Below, one piece after another: positions 45,687 to 58,054 of a stretch of DNA of 64,000 nt. Position 1 is the first letter of the stretch. Each line of letters starts with the position of its first letter. This DNA is from Beta vulgaris subsp. vulgaris. Its lineage: Eukaryota; Streptophyta; Magnoliopsida; Caryophyllales; Amaranthaceae. The DNA is taken from assembly GCF_026745355.1 (NCBI RefSeq), contig NC_079209.1:33965899-34029898 (forward strand), in the 5' to 3' direction. The position numbers were made by a program, and so were the translations under genes. Below the pieces are notes generated by a model. It was given only the letters and a program-made list of their open reading frames with translations, did not search any database and was not told the origin of the DNA.

Positions 45687-46417
45687 CCTCACCCATGAGG
45701 TGGGATGGACCACAGCAGTCCTCGCTGGCTGCAGCGCCTCACATAACGGGGCCTCACACGCTTCCTTATGAATCTTTTGTGCATAGGTTATAATGCTTGC
45801 AGGCTCGATTCTCTCGCCTTCCATAACCACCTGACACCGAGCTCCCCAAATGGCCCACACAATTGTAAGGAACTCTTCAACACCCTCCCCTTCTAATTAC
45901 GGCAAGAGATGACCCCACCACTCCCTTACGTTCCTGCAAGCCTCCAGGACCACGCTCGAAAACAAGCTCAGCTCCCACACTCCCCTCACCAAGCCGTAGT
46001 GGTAAAGGACATGCAGCCCCGTTTCCTCCACAACCCCACACACCTCACAACAAGATTCATAGCTTGGACACGAGCATGTAACCCGCATCTCGTTGGGAGT
46101 GCCTCCAAGCAAGCATGCCATGCGAACAGTTTAATCCGTGGCAACATAGCACCTCCCCAAATCAGCTTCCACACTTCCGATTGCATCGACACCGGCCCCG
46201 ACTCCTCACACCGAACATCTGCAAACAATGCCCTATAAGCCGATCGAACCGAGTATACTCCATCCTTTTCCAAATCCCAACATAACGAATCGGGAGGCAA
46301 CCTTCGACTCAAAGGAATCTTACAAACTCTTTCCACTTCAAAAGGCAACAATACTTGTTTAAGAAGATCAACATTCCAATCCTTTCGAATTGGATCGATG
46401 AAAGCCCCAACCTCCAA
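45687..46417 (-). pseudogene. LINE zf-RVT and start of RNase H
   Basis: Frame 46417-45986 holds the zf-RVT start (VYSVRSAYRALF, WKLIWGGAMLPRIKLFAWHACLEALPT). Frame 46121-45897 continues with CSCPSYESCCEVCGVVEETGLHVLYHYG, the Cys-His zinc site. Frame 45860-45687 links to RNase H (MWAIWGARCQVVMEG...HPTSWVRP), which resumes in frame at 28677 on the far side of the solo LTR. Frameshifts near 45980 and 45895 break it. Confidence 0.85.
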
Positions 46418-46429
46418 GTCTTCGTTACC

Positions 46430-48564
46430 CTAACCCCTAGGAGAAAGGATCTTATGAGATTGTGTACTCGGAATCCAAGCATCTTTCCAAACCTTTATAC
46501 TCTCACCATCCCCAACCCTCCACCTCATACCTCTTCTCAAAACCCACATAGCTTCCCTTATGCCTCTCCAGGTATAACTAGGGTACGAACCTAACTCGGC
46601 TTCCATGAAAGAGCTAGTAGGAAAATAGCAAGCCTTAAGTAATTGCGCAAGAAGACTATTGGGAGGCAACACAAGTCTCCATGCCTGCTTTCCTAACAAA
46701 GCCCAATTGAACAACTTCATATCTTTGAAACCTAAACCCAAATCTCGCTTATATATCTCTGCAAATCTTCCTCAAAGCCACCCAATGAATCTTTCTTTCC
46801 CCGTTTTCCTGGCCTCACCAAAATTGAGAAATAAGAGAGCGAATTTCGTCACAAAAAGAAGATGGGAACTTGAGAACACTCATCGCGTAGGTAGGGAGAG
46901 ATCGGGCCACAACCTTTATCATGACCTCCCTACCCGCTCTAGATAGCACCATCCCTTTCCATCCTTGAAGCTTCTTCCATAATTTCTCCTTAACACCTCT
47001 AGTAATCACCTTCTTCGATCGTCTCACCATAGTAAGGAGGCCCAAATACCGATCATGAAGTAGAATATCTACTTCCTGTCCTCCAAGCAACTGAGTAATC
47101 GCTTCCCTTCTCGAACTCGGAACCCCTTTACTAAATGAAAATTTTGTTTTATCGAAATTCACCTTGACAACTCATAAAGACTAAGGGCCTGAAAACCCCA
47201 TCCTGTAGCGAGGCTCGGGAAAAGATTACACAATCATGCGCAAATAGTAAATGATTAATCGAAGGTGTCGAAGGAGCTAATCGAATCCCCTTCAAATCTT
47301 CTCTCTCCTGTGCTTTCCTCAATAAATGGGAAAAAAATTCAGCACAAAGGATAAATAGGTACGGTGAGATCGGATCACCCTGCCTTAAACCCCTCTCCGG
47401 CACAAAATCTGTAAAAGGCTTGCCATTTACTAACACAACAAAAGTAACCGAACGAACACACTCCATAACTCGACTAATCTAACCAGTATCAGAACCAAAG
47501 CGAACCACAGAGGCATCTTAGAATTCCCACTCAATCCTATCATAAGCTTTAGACATCCAGTTTCAGAGCCATATAACCTGCGGCGCTGTTGTTTTGTTTC
47601 ATATGATGAAATAACTCAAAAGCAACTAAAATATTATATGTAATTAAGCGCCCTAGAGTGAAGGCACTCTGATTCACAGACACAATATTATCAAGAAATC
47701 TCTTTGGGCGATTTGCTAACACCTTCGACACCAGTTTATAAACAACATTGCACAGTGAGATGGGTCGGAAATCAGACATACGATGCGCATTACTCTTCTT
47801 AGGGATAAGAGTAATATAATTACGATTGAGGTTTCCTCGGAGAGGACTCCCCTCTCAGAATACTCAACACAGAACGGGTTATAGACTTCCCTACAATATG
47901 CCAATAAGACTGAAAGAACATAAAACACATACCGTCAGGCCCCCCGGGGCCTTGATGGGATGCATCTAGCCAAACGCAAACCGCACCTCCTCCTCGGAAT
48001 ACTCGGCTCGAAGTATGGCATTCATATTGCCAGTGACTCACGCATTAAAATCTTGAAGGGCTTCTGTGATCATAGAAGGCTTTAATAAAGAAAACATTGA
48101 CTTGAAATAATACAAAGCAACCCCACAAACCGCCTCTGCACTAACGTGTTCAACATCATTGTCGTCTTTCAGCATTCGAATAACATTCGTCTTTTTTCGC
48201 CCCGAGGCCCGTTGATGGAAAAATTTACTGTTCCTGTCGCTTTCTTTCAACCACAACACTCTCGATCGTTAAAGCCTCCTCCACCAAAACCAAATCTGCA
48301 ATCTCGAGCAATAATTTGCGGCGATGCGCAAGCTGGGGCCGACTATAAGCCCCTTGAATTAAGCTTCTTAGGAGCCTTTCGCTTTTTACGCAACTCTGCG
48401 AAGACCTTTCCAAACTTTTGGCTGTTCCACTCCTGTAATTCGGCAGCACACATCTCCAATTTAGCCATCAATGAGGACCCCCCAATCCATGCATTCCCAA
48501 TAATGCCCTCACACTCACCCTCCATAGCCCAATATTGTTCAAAACGGAAAGGCCTTGGACCCAA
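46430..48564 (-). pseudogene. LINE reverse transcriptase with mutated catalytic box
   Basis: From right to left the frame reads GPRPFRFEQYW (48564), typical of the linker before RT, then a long helical linker, then FRPISLCNVVYKLVSKVLANR and QSAFTLGRLITYNILVAFEL (47779-47549). Next come VNGKPFTDFVPERGLRQGDPISPYLF and INHLLFAHDCVIFSRAS (47466-47149). The last segment is the active-site box: the usual Y/F-A-D-D reads F-A-H-D, so one catalytic Asp is His. The region 47162-46430 is the thumb (RYLGLLTMVRRSKK, GLGFKDMKLFNWALLGKQAWRL). Multiple frameshifts are present as well. Confidence 0.85.
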
Positions 48565-48566
48565 CT

Positions 48567-49667
48567 TGTTATAGATGGTGACGAAGCTGCTCCACCATTG
48601 ATGGTTGTCAAGGATACTAAACTAATCCATTTGGTTGGTGATTGAATCTTCCTTCTTAAACTTGATGAGTTAAATGCTTCTTTCATGGAGGTCTTTAATT
48701 TGATTCATTAAGTTCTCTCATTTTCATTGTTGTTCTTTCCCTCAAATAAGTTAGGAAATTAGGGTCCTTAAATCCATAGGAGTGTCTTATTGTTTTCCTT
48801 TGAGTTATTTCGTTCCTACATGTATTTCATGTTAGTTGTTTCGAGTTGTATTGATTTAATCATAGAGTCCTTGTAAGCATGACGAATTCCTAGCTTAAGA
48901 TGTAATGAAACAAGTTAAATGAAGCTAAGAAAGCACGTCTAAGGAAGGAGCATATGCAACGTGAATATGGTTGAAATATAGGAGTTTGTTACACCCCTTG
49001 ATCACACGTCTAAACTGCAACAAACTCCCTATTATCAAGGCGTGCAAGAGTGGAGTCCAAGGGGTGTTTGGAGTACGTGAATAGCAGCAACAAACACACA
49101 TTCAAGAAGGGAATTAGGCGCCACCATAATAGAAGAAGTTGTTACTTCCTTTGCACGTAGGCAACTAGCCGTTGTGGCCTAGTTGGTTATTTGTTTAGCC
49201 ATTTCTACCTTGTCTTAAGCCATGATTCGTACATGTAATAGTGGATAGTTAATTTGTTAATTTCCTTAATTATTTTCGTTTAGCAAAATCAGAAAACTTA
49301 AGTTGTAATAGTCTATAAATAGACGGATGAAATGAAATGAAGGACATAACTTTTATGACTTAACAAAACTGTGAGTTTTATACCTTGCTTAATACTTTGC
49401 ATTCTTGGATTGGAATCAATTGTTTAGTGCCTATGTTTAACTAACCTTGGCAAGTTAGTTTGTGTTCTTTGGGGCTTTTAGATTGCTTGGTGGTGTGACT
49501 TATCCAAGGAGTTTAGAAGTTTGCTATTCAATCAAGCTTGTGGATTTAAGCCTCCTGATTGTCTATTTTATCGAAAACCCCCGTCAAGGCACATTGCCAT
49601 TCTCTGTGCAACTATTGTTCGAATCTTTAAACTTGTATACTTCGAGTGTTACTCCAATTATACAACA
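48567..49667 (+). mobile_element. solo LTR (1101 bp, probably copia) inside the LINE
   Basis: The ends are TGTTATAG and ATACAACA, flanked by the perfect 5-bp target duplication CAACT (48562-48566 and 49668-49672). A TATA box (tctataaatagacgg, about 49311-49325) and downstream A/T-rich leader on the plus strand fit an LTR promoter. There is no internal region, so it is a solo LTR. The LINE endonuclease-RT linker is interrupted exactly here (KSKESQ on one side, NKLGPRPFRFE on the other). Confidence 0.85.
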
Positions 49668-49672
49668 CAACT

Positions 49673-50317
49673 GAGACTCCTTTGATTTTTTCCATAAGGT
49701 AGCCTTTATAGGCACATGATCGGACCACTCCCGGTCCAGACGCCACAGATGACCCTCAAGGAATCGATCCCGCCACAATAGAGTAACTAGCGCACGGTCC
49801 AATCGGCATTGAATATTATCATCAAACTCCCCGCCATTATCATAAGTAAACTCATAACCTGATTACCCCCCTGTTTCTTCGACATGAAGAAAATTTCATT
49901 AAAATCCCCAAAACAAAGCCAAGGAAGACTAGATTGTGACGCCAACAAAGAGAGAAGCGACCAGGAGAGATGATGATTATTAACTTCCGGCCACCCATAG
50001 AACCCCGTACACCTCCACTCCACATCCCCTAATCCTTCCCTAAACACTACATCTATATGATGAATAGACATAGATAGCAGATCCACAGCTAAATTTTTTC
50101 TTTATAGCAACGCAAGGCCTCCCGAGTGTCGCACTGAATCCACTGCTAACCAATCAAAATCACCAAGCTTCTCATGAACTCTACCAAACTCTACACAACT
50201 CAACTTCGTCTCCGATAGGAAGATCAAAGTTGGGGCCTCTCTTCGCATAAGATCCCGAAGATTATTGACTGCAGAGATGTGCCCCAATCCTCTGCAGTTA
50301 AAGCTTAGAAGACTCAT
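49673..50317 (-). pseudogene. LINE endonuclease (APE-type)
   Basis: The frame from 50317 reads MSLLSFNCRGLGHISAVNNL, with the catalytic Asn in FNCRG, and LIFLSETKLS with the catalytic Glu. After a frameshift, frame 50086-49787 has SLPWLCFGDFNEIFFMSKKQGG (GDFNE motif), and frame 49802-49584 has RALVTLLWRDRFLEGHLWRLDREWSDHVPI (SDH motif). All endonuclease blocks are recognisable, but the frame is broken twice. Confidence 0.87.
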
Positions 50318-50339
50318 TGAGCTCGGCGAGCCTCCTGTA

Positions 50340-51934
50340 TAGTAGAACTCGCCTCATGCCATCCTGAAAGAGATAAATCCACACAATGTCATTTGGAACC
50401 TTCGAGGTCCCCTTCACTCGCCCTCACAGCTCCCATCCCCTTTTACTTCCACTCAGAACATCAACCCCTACACTCTCTGTTATCACCTCATCAAACTTCT
50501 CGCGCGCCTTTTTTCGCCATTTTTTCCCCCACTTCCCTTTCCTTTAGCCTCGACGCTCATACCCCCAGGCTCGTTGCGCTCCTCACTGAACTGAGGACCC
50601 GCCACCGAAGAGCTCCTCACCCCCGCTACCTCAGCCGTAGCAGCCTGCACATACAGACCACCGACATTAATGTCTTGAGCCCCAATGTTCATAACCCTTG
50701 CCTTTCCATCATTCATGGGCACTAGTTCATCCCTCCTACTAACCAAGTCCTTCGATAAACGCATATGCTCCCCTTACCCTTCACCTCGCCCGGGGACCCC
50801 ACCCCAGTAACAACCTCAACTCCTTCACCACTGCATCCCCCTCCAATGTACTCACCTTCGTACCCGTCAAGCCCATCTCTATCGTAATCTCCCTGCCATC
50901 TTCGCCTACATCCAGCTCGACCAACGTAGCATCAACATACCCCCCCTAACCCTCGCATGACAACCCTTCATAGCGAACTCCACCCTGACCAACTCCATTA
51001 TCCTTTTTCCACGAATGCGTGTTACTCCCACCTTCAACCTCCGCCTTGGTAACAAAAAGAACCCGCCTACAAGACCGGACCTCCTCCAATTCTTCCATCA
51101 ACTTCTACACCCCTTTACGAGGGGTCGCTTGTAATGACTTACTCCACCCCATAACCTTCTCCTGTTCAACATCATCATCTACATTGCAACAGTCCTTATC
51201 ACTATGGCCAATAACACCACACAAAAAAAAAAAACGGAAGTAAGCAAGATCAATCCTGAAAACTTTGCCATCCCTACCGCGAACATTTTGGAATCGACAT
51301 AAGGGTTTAGTAATGTCCATGTTAACGCGGATTCTCCGATAATTGTCAAGGTAAACACTATTATCATCTATGTCTAACACTTGTCCCAGTCTCGAGGCAA
51401 TAACCTTACACATTTCGGAAGAACGACAATTGAAAGGAAGATTTTTAAACGTATCGAAAAAGGTGAATGATTTAAAATTACCTCAGACGGTTGATCATTG
51501 CCGGAAACATCATTAAGAACCGCCAATTGGTTATCAAATCACCAAGGTCTCCCCGCCAGTACCTTTTCCTTGTCCTTCCAGTGGAAATTTTGGAAAATAA
51601 ACCTATTAGGGCCAATCGAACGGATGACAATACGCTTCGACAATCCCCACGCCTGCATCATTGTTCATCGAAATGCCTCGACATTAATACTTTTCTCAGT
51701 AACAACCCATCCCACAAAGAGAAGAGACACCTGGTCGTTATTTTCATCCCCTCCAACGTTCTCAGAATCAAAAACATCGGTTTTCACATCATTGATTTTC
51801 AATTGCTGGCATCATTCAACGAGATCTCCCTCCATGAGTGTTGGGAAAAGAGATCAAACCCCTACGGTTAGGGCAAAACTAACATCGGGGTAAGTGGTCG
51901 CCTATCTTTCAAGGAGAAAAAAGAATTTTTTTCA
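50340..51934 (-). pseudogene. LINE ORF1 with DUF4283 and zinc knuckle
   Basis: Frame 51413-51105 holds IRVNMDITKPLCRFQNVRGR, DGKVFRIDLAYFRFFFLCG and VIGHSDKDCC, the ORF1 region ending in a CCHC-type knuckle. Upstream, near 51600-51480, the minus strand reads KDKEKVLAGRPWWFDNQLAVL, which is DUF4283. Downstream (51000-50340) the sequence is Pro/Ser/Gly-rich linker. The 5' end of the element is at the target duplication at 51935. Confidence 0.75.
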
Positions 51935-52014
51935 CTTAAATACTATGTATCTTTGGTTACCATGTTCTAATGTTACCTAATCTGAAGTTGGGTCATTCTA
52001 TCAATGGAAAGCAG

Positions 52015-54660
52015 ACATTGCGAGCTATGTCACGTGCTTCCTACCTCTCCCTACAGTACAGGGATGGGCTTATCTCCCATGGTGTTTTTACTCAATTGGC
52101 AGTCTTGCTTGAGCAACTTCTTGGGACCACCTGTTGATGCTGGCCAAGGAACTTTTTTGCTGGAGAAGGCACTTGATGCTTTGCTAAGTTTTTTCATAGA
52201 AGATCCACTACTAGACTTTCATCAGGTGAAAGAGAAAAGTCTTGAAGTATTTCAATGTTTTATTTCTATGGTACTCCTTCCGTTTTCTTCTACACGAAAA
52301 TATTTCATAACATAGCAGAGTTGGATACTTGGACAATACATATACCCATAAGTACATACGAACAAAGATGCATTAGTAAAATTTGACTGCACAACTCAAA
52401 ATGATCCAGCAAATATAGAGGGAGTATTTCGGTAAATTCATTAAATTGTTGTTTCTTTTGTTTTTTGACATTTTCATAATCTTTTCCAGGTGGAAATTGT
52501 TCTTCCAATTGTTCAGAGAATAATGCTTGACATAAACCCAGTTGGAGTGTTTGCTGAGATTTGTACTTATGCTTGCTTAACAATGAGTCACATGTTAAGA
52601 AGATTAACTAACCGAGTTCAGGATTTTGTGAATACAAATTTTTGTCGGAGACTAACAGAGCTCATGCAGCAAGTTCCTTATTTTATATACTTCCCTTATG
52701 TCGTGTATTCATATTCACCATCTTAGGTGCTTTCTTTTGTGAAGGGTAACAGATACCAAAATTGTTCAAGCTGTTCATTTAGCCGTGCGCAAAATTATTT
52801 CAAGTGCTCAAGCCTTTGCACAGGTAAATCCTTGTCTTTAAGTTATAGTTGAAAGTTTTTCATTTTTTATTACTTCTAAGGCCTAAGGGTCATATACTGA
52901 TAAAAGAGCTCACCACCGCTTAGGGTAGCTCGACTCATTAGCTCGTGCCAACTAAAATTGAGCTCGTAGAGCTTAGACTTCACGTGATCAACTCAGCTCA
53001 CCACTCAATTGCTTCTCTATTCGCGTTTCATGCTCAGGGTCGTATTTGGGCATGGGCGAAAGGGGCAGGTGCCCAGGGCCCCAAAACACATAGCCCAAAT
53101 AAGTAAAAGTAAAAGAGAATAAAAGAAAAAATAGAAAAAAATGGAAAAGAAAAGTCACTGCAAAACTTCAAATGCTGCTGACAATTAAGCTTATTGTGAA
53201 TTAAGTTTCTTCTTCAATTCTCCCACTTGTTTTTCAATTCAATGTCAAACGCTCAAAATTTTTGGGTAATTTCTCTCTTTTCTTTGCAATTTTTGTTCTT
53301 TATTCGACTTTATTAGGTTATACAAATTCTGAGTTTTATTACTTCATTTTTCGACCAAGAACTATTATAATTATTTGAGAATTTCAATGACACACTGTAT
53401 TTTTTCATAGTAACTAAGTATTATACATTAAATCAATTGAATTTTTCTGAAAACTTGAACAAGTTTTGTGAAATCAGATTGTTATTGATTAATTTTAATG
53501 AACGACTGAACTCGAAAATAGATTGGGCAATAGAAGTAGACAGATTAGGTCATGGAAATATATTTTTATTTTTATGTCATATTGTAGAACCTTAAAGGTT
53601 GTTAATGCATATAAATTTCAATCTTTCTTTAGTTTTTCGTCTTACACTCCCACTTGTATTTTCATTTAATATAAAATTTTGATATTTGTATGTTGTAGAA
53701 CTGCATAATGAATCGGAGTAATAAAATAATAAATTTAATTGTACCCCTATTGTTTTTTATTCTGAATAAGTTTAGATTAGTTCATAATATTTTATTAAAA
53801 ATAGTGCAAAGCAAATTAATGAAAAAGAACAGACCCTTAATCCATAAATTTTTGAATAAAATTTTGATATTATCTAATATAAATTTTAATTATTTTTTAT
53901 CACTTAATTTTGTTCCAGGTTAAATTTTTCCAACTTTGGTCCTTCTATAATGGATGGTTGCAACTTTTTTGGGTTTCGCAAAATTGCAACTTTATTTGTA
54001 ATTTCTTTATTAATCAATTAATCGTTCATATTTTCAATTTCTTTTTTTTGGTTTTCTGATTGACATATTAAATGATCAAGTACTTACATCCTTATTTTAA
54101 CCTTTCTTTCAAAAATTTCGGACCAAAAAATTATTTATTTTTCGGTCTAGACAGAAAAATAAAACATTCAAAAAACTTGGACTTAATCAGGGCCCTAATA
54201 TGTAGGCTCGCCCTTGGGCCTCCAAAATCTCAAAAACGGGGTTGTTGAATGCTATGAAATTCATGTTTCCACCTTTTTGATATATTCAAAGATATAAAGG
54301 AATTGGCATATTCATATTGTTAATCATAAACTCATGGAACTCCGTTTCAATCTGTCATAGTTTGTCGTATTTACATATCATGCCGAGTTTGACTTAAATT
54401 AAGCTCACTGGAATTGAGTTAATTATATCACCCCTAGTTATAGCATACTATTATGGAATGTGCTAAACATCATCTCATGCTTAACTTTTTTCCCTAACAA
54501 AGAATTATCTTAGAGTATCAAACCTTTTATCATCTAGGTTTTCATTGACAATGGAATACTTCCAGCACTTGACCAAAACCTCAATAATGTGCCCGCCTAT
54601 CAAAAAGAAGTTTGCTTAACCATAAATGCTATAATGCATAGGACGCCGCACAATGTACAG
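52015..54660 (+). CDS. ARM-repeat gene exons 5-8
   Basis: Exon 5 (52015-52225) follows aaagcag and encodes TLRAMSRASYLSLQYRDGLI and, after a 1-base shift, LEKALDALLSFFIEDPLLDF. Exon 6 (52490-52672) encodes VEIVLPIVQRIMLDINPVGV and CTYACLTMSHMLRRLTN. Exon 7 (about 52753-52823) encodes TKIVQAVHLAVRKIISSAQA. Exon 8 (54538-54660) encodes VFIDNGILPALDQNLNNVPA and ends THPHNVQ-like before GTACAT. The order matches successive ARM repeats of importin-alpha, but the exon 7 phase does not fit cleanly. No exon after 54660 was recognised. Confidence 0.6.
52274..52424. mobile_element. Stowaway-type MITE in intron 5
   Basis: The ends CTCCTTCCG and ATAGAGGGAG form imperfect inverted repeats, flanked by TA at 52272-52273 and 52425-52426. 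It is 151 bp, AT-rich and non-coding. Confidence 0.75.
52824..54537 (+). other. intron 7 of the ARM-repeat gene with possible TE relic
   Basis: This AT-rich intron has no confident gene. Around 53030-53100 and 54190-54230, sequences rich in gggccc (ttgggcatgggcgaaagggg, cgcccttgggcctcc) look like the two ends of an old inserted element, possibly hAT-like (a CAGGG start), but matching inverted repeats and target duplication were not found. The ORF at 53708-53923 is low-complexity. Confidence 0.4.
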
Positions 54661-56138
54661 GTACATAATCTAAAATATATTTGTTTTATGTGAGAAACAT
54701 ATCATTTATTTTAGAACGGGTGAAATATATGGAAAAATTATTCTTTTTATTTCGTGTATGTACTTAATTTCTATTGTTGTCTGTGCTTATGTACTATTCT
54801 TGAATCTGCAAACTTCCCATTCTTAAAACAGAACTACCAAATTTAAAGTGTATTAAGAATTTAAATCTCAATTATAAAATAATAATTCAATTAGTGGTCT
54901 TTAAACCAATGCTATATATAGATACTCATATAAGTGGCCTGATTATACTACACACTTAAACCTAATCTATTGATTATGGAAGAACAATTATTTTGTCACT
55001 ATTTTGTACGATTACACGTGTCACACAAAATAGTTGGTCCATATCATTGAAAATTCTATTGTATTCCCAGGAGCACGGTACATATGATGCACCTAGTAAA
55101 TTTGTTCCATTTTTGATGATTAAATGTTCTATTTTAACAAATGTTCGTTTTAAACATATTTTACAGCGAAAAAATATGTCCTATTTTCCGCGAATTGTTC
55201 TATTTTCATTGAGAAAATGTTCTATTTCAACAAATGTTCTTTTTAAGCATATTTTTCGGCAAAAAAAATTCTATTTTCCGTGAAAATTGTTTTATCTTCA
55301 ATGAGCAAATGTTCTATTTGAATAAATGTTCTTTTTAAGCTTATTTTCAGTAGAAAATTATGTTTTATTTTCGATAAGAAAATGTTTCATTTTTGAAAAA
55401 TGTTCGTTTAAAGCATATTTTTTCAGCAAAAAGTATGTTTTATTTTCCGTGAATATATGTTCTATATTTTATAAGCAAATGTTCTATTTAAGTAATTGAA
55501 ATTTTGTAATGTCCCACTTCAACAGTAAATTCTCAAATAGAATGCTAAAATTTCTCACCATGAGATCTTCTTCTCGGATAACCATTTCCAATGCCATGAT
55601 GTATAATTTTGCAGTACATACTCATTTATCAAGTGCTCCACTCAGGATAAATCGTCATAGAGCTATAAGAACAAGGTACTTTGCTCAGGTCGTTAGCAAC
55701 CACGAGGTATGGTGTCCAATCATGTCTTTCTCATGAAGTAATGTATACGTAATTTGACAATGCACATGAACCTCCAAAGCCCAAACTCTTACAGACAACA
55801 ATTGACGGTCTAAAGACGCTTCTTTCAGCTTGATCCATAGAAGTTTGTGACGTGTTTCACTCACCAAATTAGCATGTAGATAGGCAAGGGGAAAATGGTA
55901 AAGTAGATGATTACCTTTTAAGCTAAGTGTGACATACTCATGTTGAACATATATGGTTGAAGAGGAATCTGGTTAAGTACTATTTATGACAATATATGTT
56001 AACGGCCAGTTGCTTAAACATTTGTTACTGGCAGTTGTTTTGAAGAGCAACTACCCAAGGCCTATAAACATAAGGGGCCGAATTTTCAAGAAGCTTTAGA
56101 TAAAATGAATTAACAGTAACGACATTCAACAAAAATCA
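54661..56138. other. AT-rich intergenic or downstream region
   Basis: No convincing exon or RNA gene was seen apart from the minisatellite at 55125-55495. An acceptor-like cag and a donor-like GTATGG bracket 55616-55706, but the enclosed frame does not read as an ARM repeat. Confidence 0.4.
55125..55495. repeat. degenerate minisatellite, period about 93 bp
   Basis: About four units repeat the order 'tgttctattt..aacaaatgttc', 'ttttaagcatatttt.cagc', 'aaaaatatgt.ctattttccg'. Copies differ by about a fifth of positions, so the array is old. Confidence 0.75.
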
Positions 56139-56285
56139 AGCTTGGCTTGCTGGTTTGCCCTATACTTACTAGTGTACAAGGCCTTGAAGGCATGGGTTCA
56201 AATCACTTAAGGATAGAATTTTATTTTTATTTTTTTTACATTTTTCTTTTTATACTATCTATCTCACAATACTTTTTACACTTTA
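56139..56285 (+). mobile_element. tRNA-derived SINE candidate
   Basis: A polymerase III box A-like TGGCTTGCTGG (about 56144) is followed 43 bp later by a box B-like GGTTCAAATC (about 56190), and a T-rich tail ends near 56285. This is the layout of plant SINEs with a tRNA-like head. No target duplication was recognised, so the ends are approximate. Confidence 0.45.
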
Positions 56286-57119
56286 TTTTTATTTGTCCTA
56301 CATTAGCATTTGCAATTTTATTTGTGGATACAATCCATTGCTATTTCAATCTTCTTTATTTTTCTTCAACAAACATAACCCATCACTCTCTCTCCAAATA
56401 AAATAACCAGTTTGCTACCTCGTATCACATCTACCTTTTTCAATAAAATAACAATTGATACTAATCCCCTACAGTTATGTATCTTGATAGGTGTAAAAGT
56501 GATGTGAGACTAAGAAAGTGATTCATTTTAAAAGTTTCCATTATTTATATTAACACATACTTCCTCTGGTTTTTTTAGATGACCCGTTTTGACTTTTGAC
56601 ACTATTGACATGTGTAACTTTGACTATCTTTTGTGATTTGTACTTAAGGAAAAATATAGTCATGTTGGATCTTGTTAGATTCGTCTCAATTTATATATTT
56701 ATAGTCGCACTCACCGCTGCTCGCACAACCTTCTCGCACCAAACCTCAAACACCGCTCGACTCCCCTCGTTTTGCTTCAAACACCCACGTACACACAGCA
56801 GGAGGTGACGAGGGAGAAGGAGAGAGAGGAGAGAGAATTTGAGAGAGAGAAGGAGAGAAAAACGGCTGGGAGAAAGGGATTGAGAGCGAAGAGAGAGGGA
56901 CGACTAAGAGGGAGAGAGTATTAGGGTTTCTTTTCTTTTTTTTTTGATTTTTTTATTCTTATTCTCTCTATTTATAGCATGGCATATCTAGGTCTAGTAG
57001 GACTCAGTTTAATTTATTAACTAGTTATTAGACTTCAGTATATGTACTTGAGGTCTCGGGATCAAACCTTATACTACGCAATTTCTAAATTTTTTAATTG
57101 TACATAAATTACATGAACT
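56286..57119. other. intergenic: truncated Stowaway end and GA-rich tract
   Basis: At 56568-56620 a Stowaway-like end (acttcctctggttttttta then gacccgttttgacttttgac) occurs without its partner end. A GAGAG-rich tract covers about 56800-56930, followed by T-rich sequence. No gene is seen. Confidence 0.45.
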
Positions 57120-57409
57120 TAGAGGTGATCATGGGCCGGGCCGCGGCAAAAAAATTTTGCCCATTGGTCGGGACGGGCCAAACCTAAATTCGGACCGAAT
57201 TTTTGTGTCCAAAGCCCGCTATTTCGGACCTAAATTAGCGGGCTTTTGCGGGCCAAAAAATAGACTAAAAAGTCATTTTTGGCTTGCCCAAAGCGGAAAA
57301 AAATAAGGCAGGGCTCGCAGGCCGAAAAATTATGCCCGAAACCCGGCCCAGAAACGGGTCGGGCCGGGTCCGCGGGCCGGGCCGGGCCGGGCCAAAATGA
57401 TCACCTCTA
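57120..57409. mobile_element. hAT-type MITE, GC-rich core, 290 bp
   Basis: Terminal inverted repeats TAGAGGTGATCAT and ATGATCACCTCTA (13 bp, perfect) are flanked by an 8-bp target duplication CATGAACT (57112-57119 and 57410-57417). The TIR start TAGAG fits the hAT consensus. The core has runs of gggccgggcc and gcccgaaa-type palindromes. There is no transposase; the minus-strand ORF within is a composition artefact. Confidence 0.88.
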
Positions 57410-58054
57410 CATGAACTAAAACTCCCTAGGGGTAGTACTGTAGTGGTCAACACTGCTCTTCAAATGGTATCATGCATACATAATTAATTTTAATGAACAT
57501 GCAAATTTATTTATTTTTAAAGATGCAATCGATATGTTTAATAGCATTAACTAATTACAACACATATTTTTAATTTTGTGGAAACATGGATCACTAAGAG
57601 ATGTTAGATGAGATGGTGATTATTTGAAAACCATTACGTAAGGTCAGAGGTTCGAGCCCAGGCTTCAGCATATTTATTTTTTAAATAATGACCACTTGAG
57701 TTTGTTGGTTAACAGACACGTGGCAAAATTCTGGTGGCAAGAGGAGGAGAGTGCCACGTGGCACATCGACGTTGTTACGCACGCCTTTTAATATATATGT
57801 ATAGATTTCGAAATTAAACTAAACCGAACTATAATAGAATTACGTTAAAAATGTAAAAATACTCAAACTGTATTATTATTATTCTATTATTATTGTTTTT
57901 TATAAATAATACTAAAATACCTTTCAATTATATTCTTTACGTTTTCTTATTCATAAAGAAAACTCTAAAAATACGGAGTATTACATAGAAGGTGGTTGGT
58001 ATTGACCCACCATACGAAAATTTATGGATCCACCACAGTAATACATATCATTAA
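57410..58054. other. intergenic with box B-like motif and a G-box palindrome
   Basis: GGTTCGAGCCC at about 57649-57659, preceded by gatggtgattatttg, resembles a tRNA-derived SINE head, but box A is weak. Perfect 14-bp palindrome gtgccacgtggcac lies at 57751-57764. No protein gene was seen. Confidence 0.45.
57751..57764. promoter_or_regulatory. palindromic G-box (CACGTG)
   Basis: The perfect palindrome GTGCCACGTGGCAC contains the CACGTG core bound by plant bZIP and bHLH factors, and a second cacgtggc lies 40 bp upstream (about 57717). No adjacent gene start is evident, so its use is uncertain. Confidence 0.35.

Noticed and set aside
55509..55736. Possible ninth exon of the ARM-repeat gene
   Set aside because: Splice-like borders exist at 55615 and 55707, but the phase needed by exon 8 gives a stop, and the alternative frame does not resemble an ARM repeat.
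57600..57690. tRNA gene
   Set aside because: Only a box B-like GGTTCGAGCCC is seen; box A is weak and no cloverleaf stems were evident. A SINE relic is possible.
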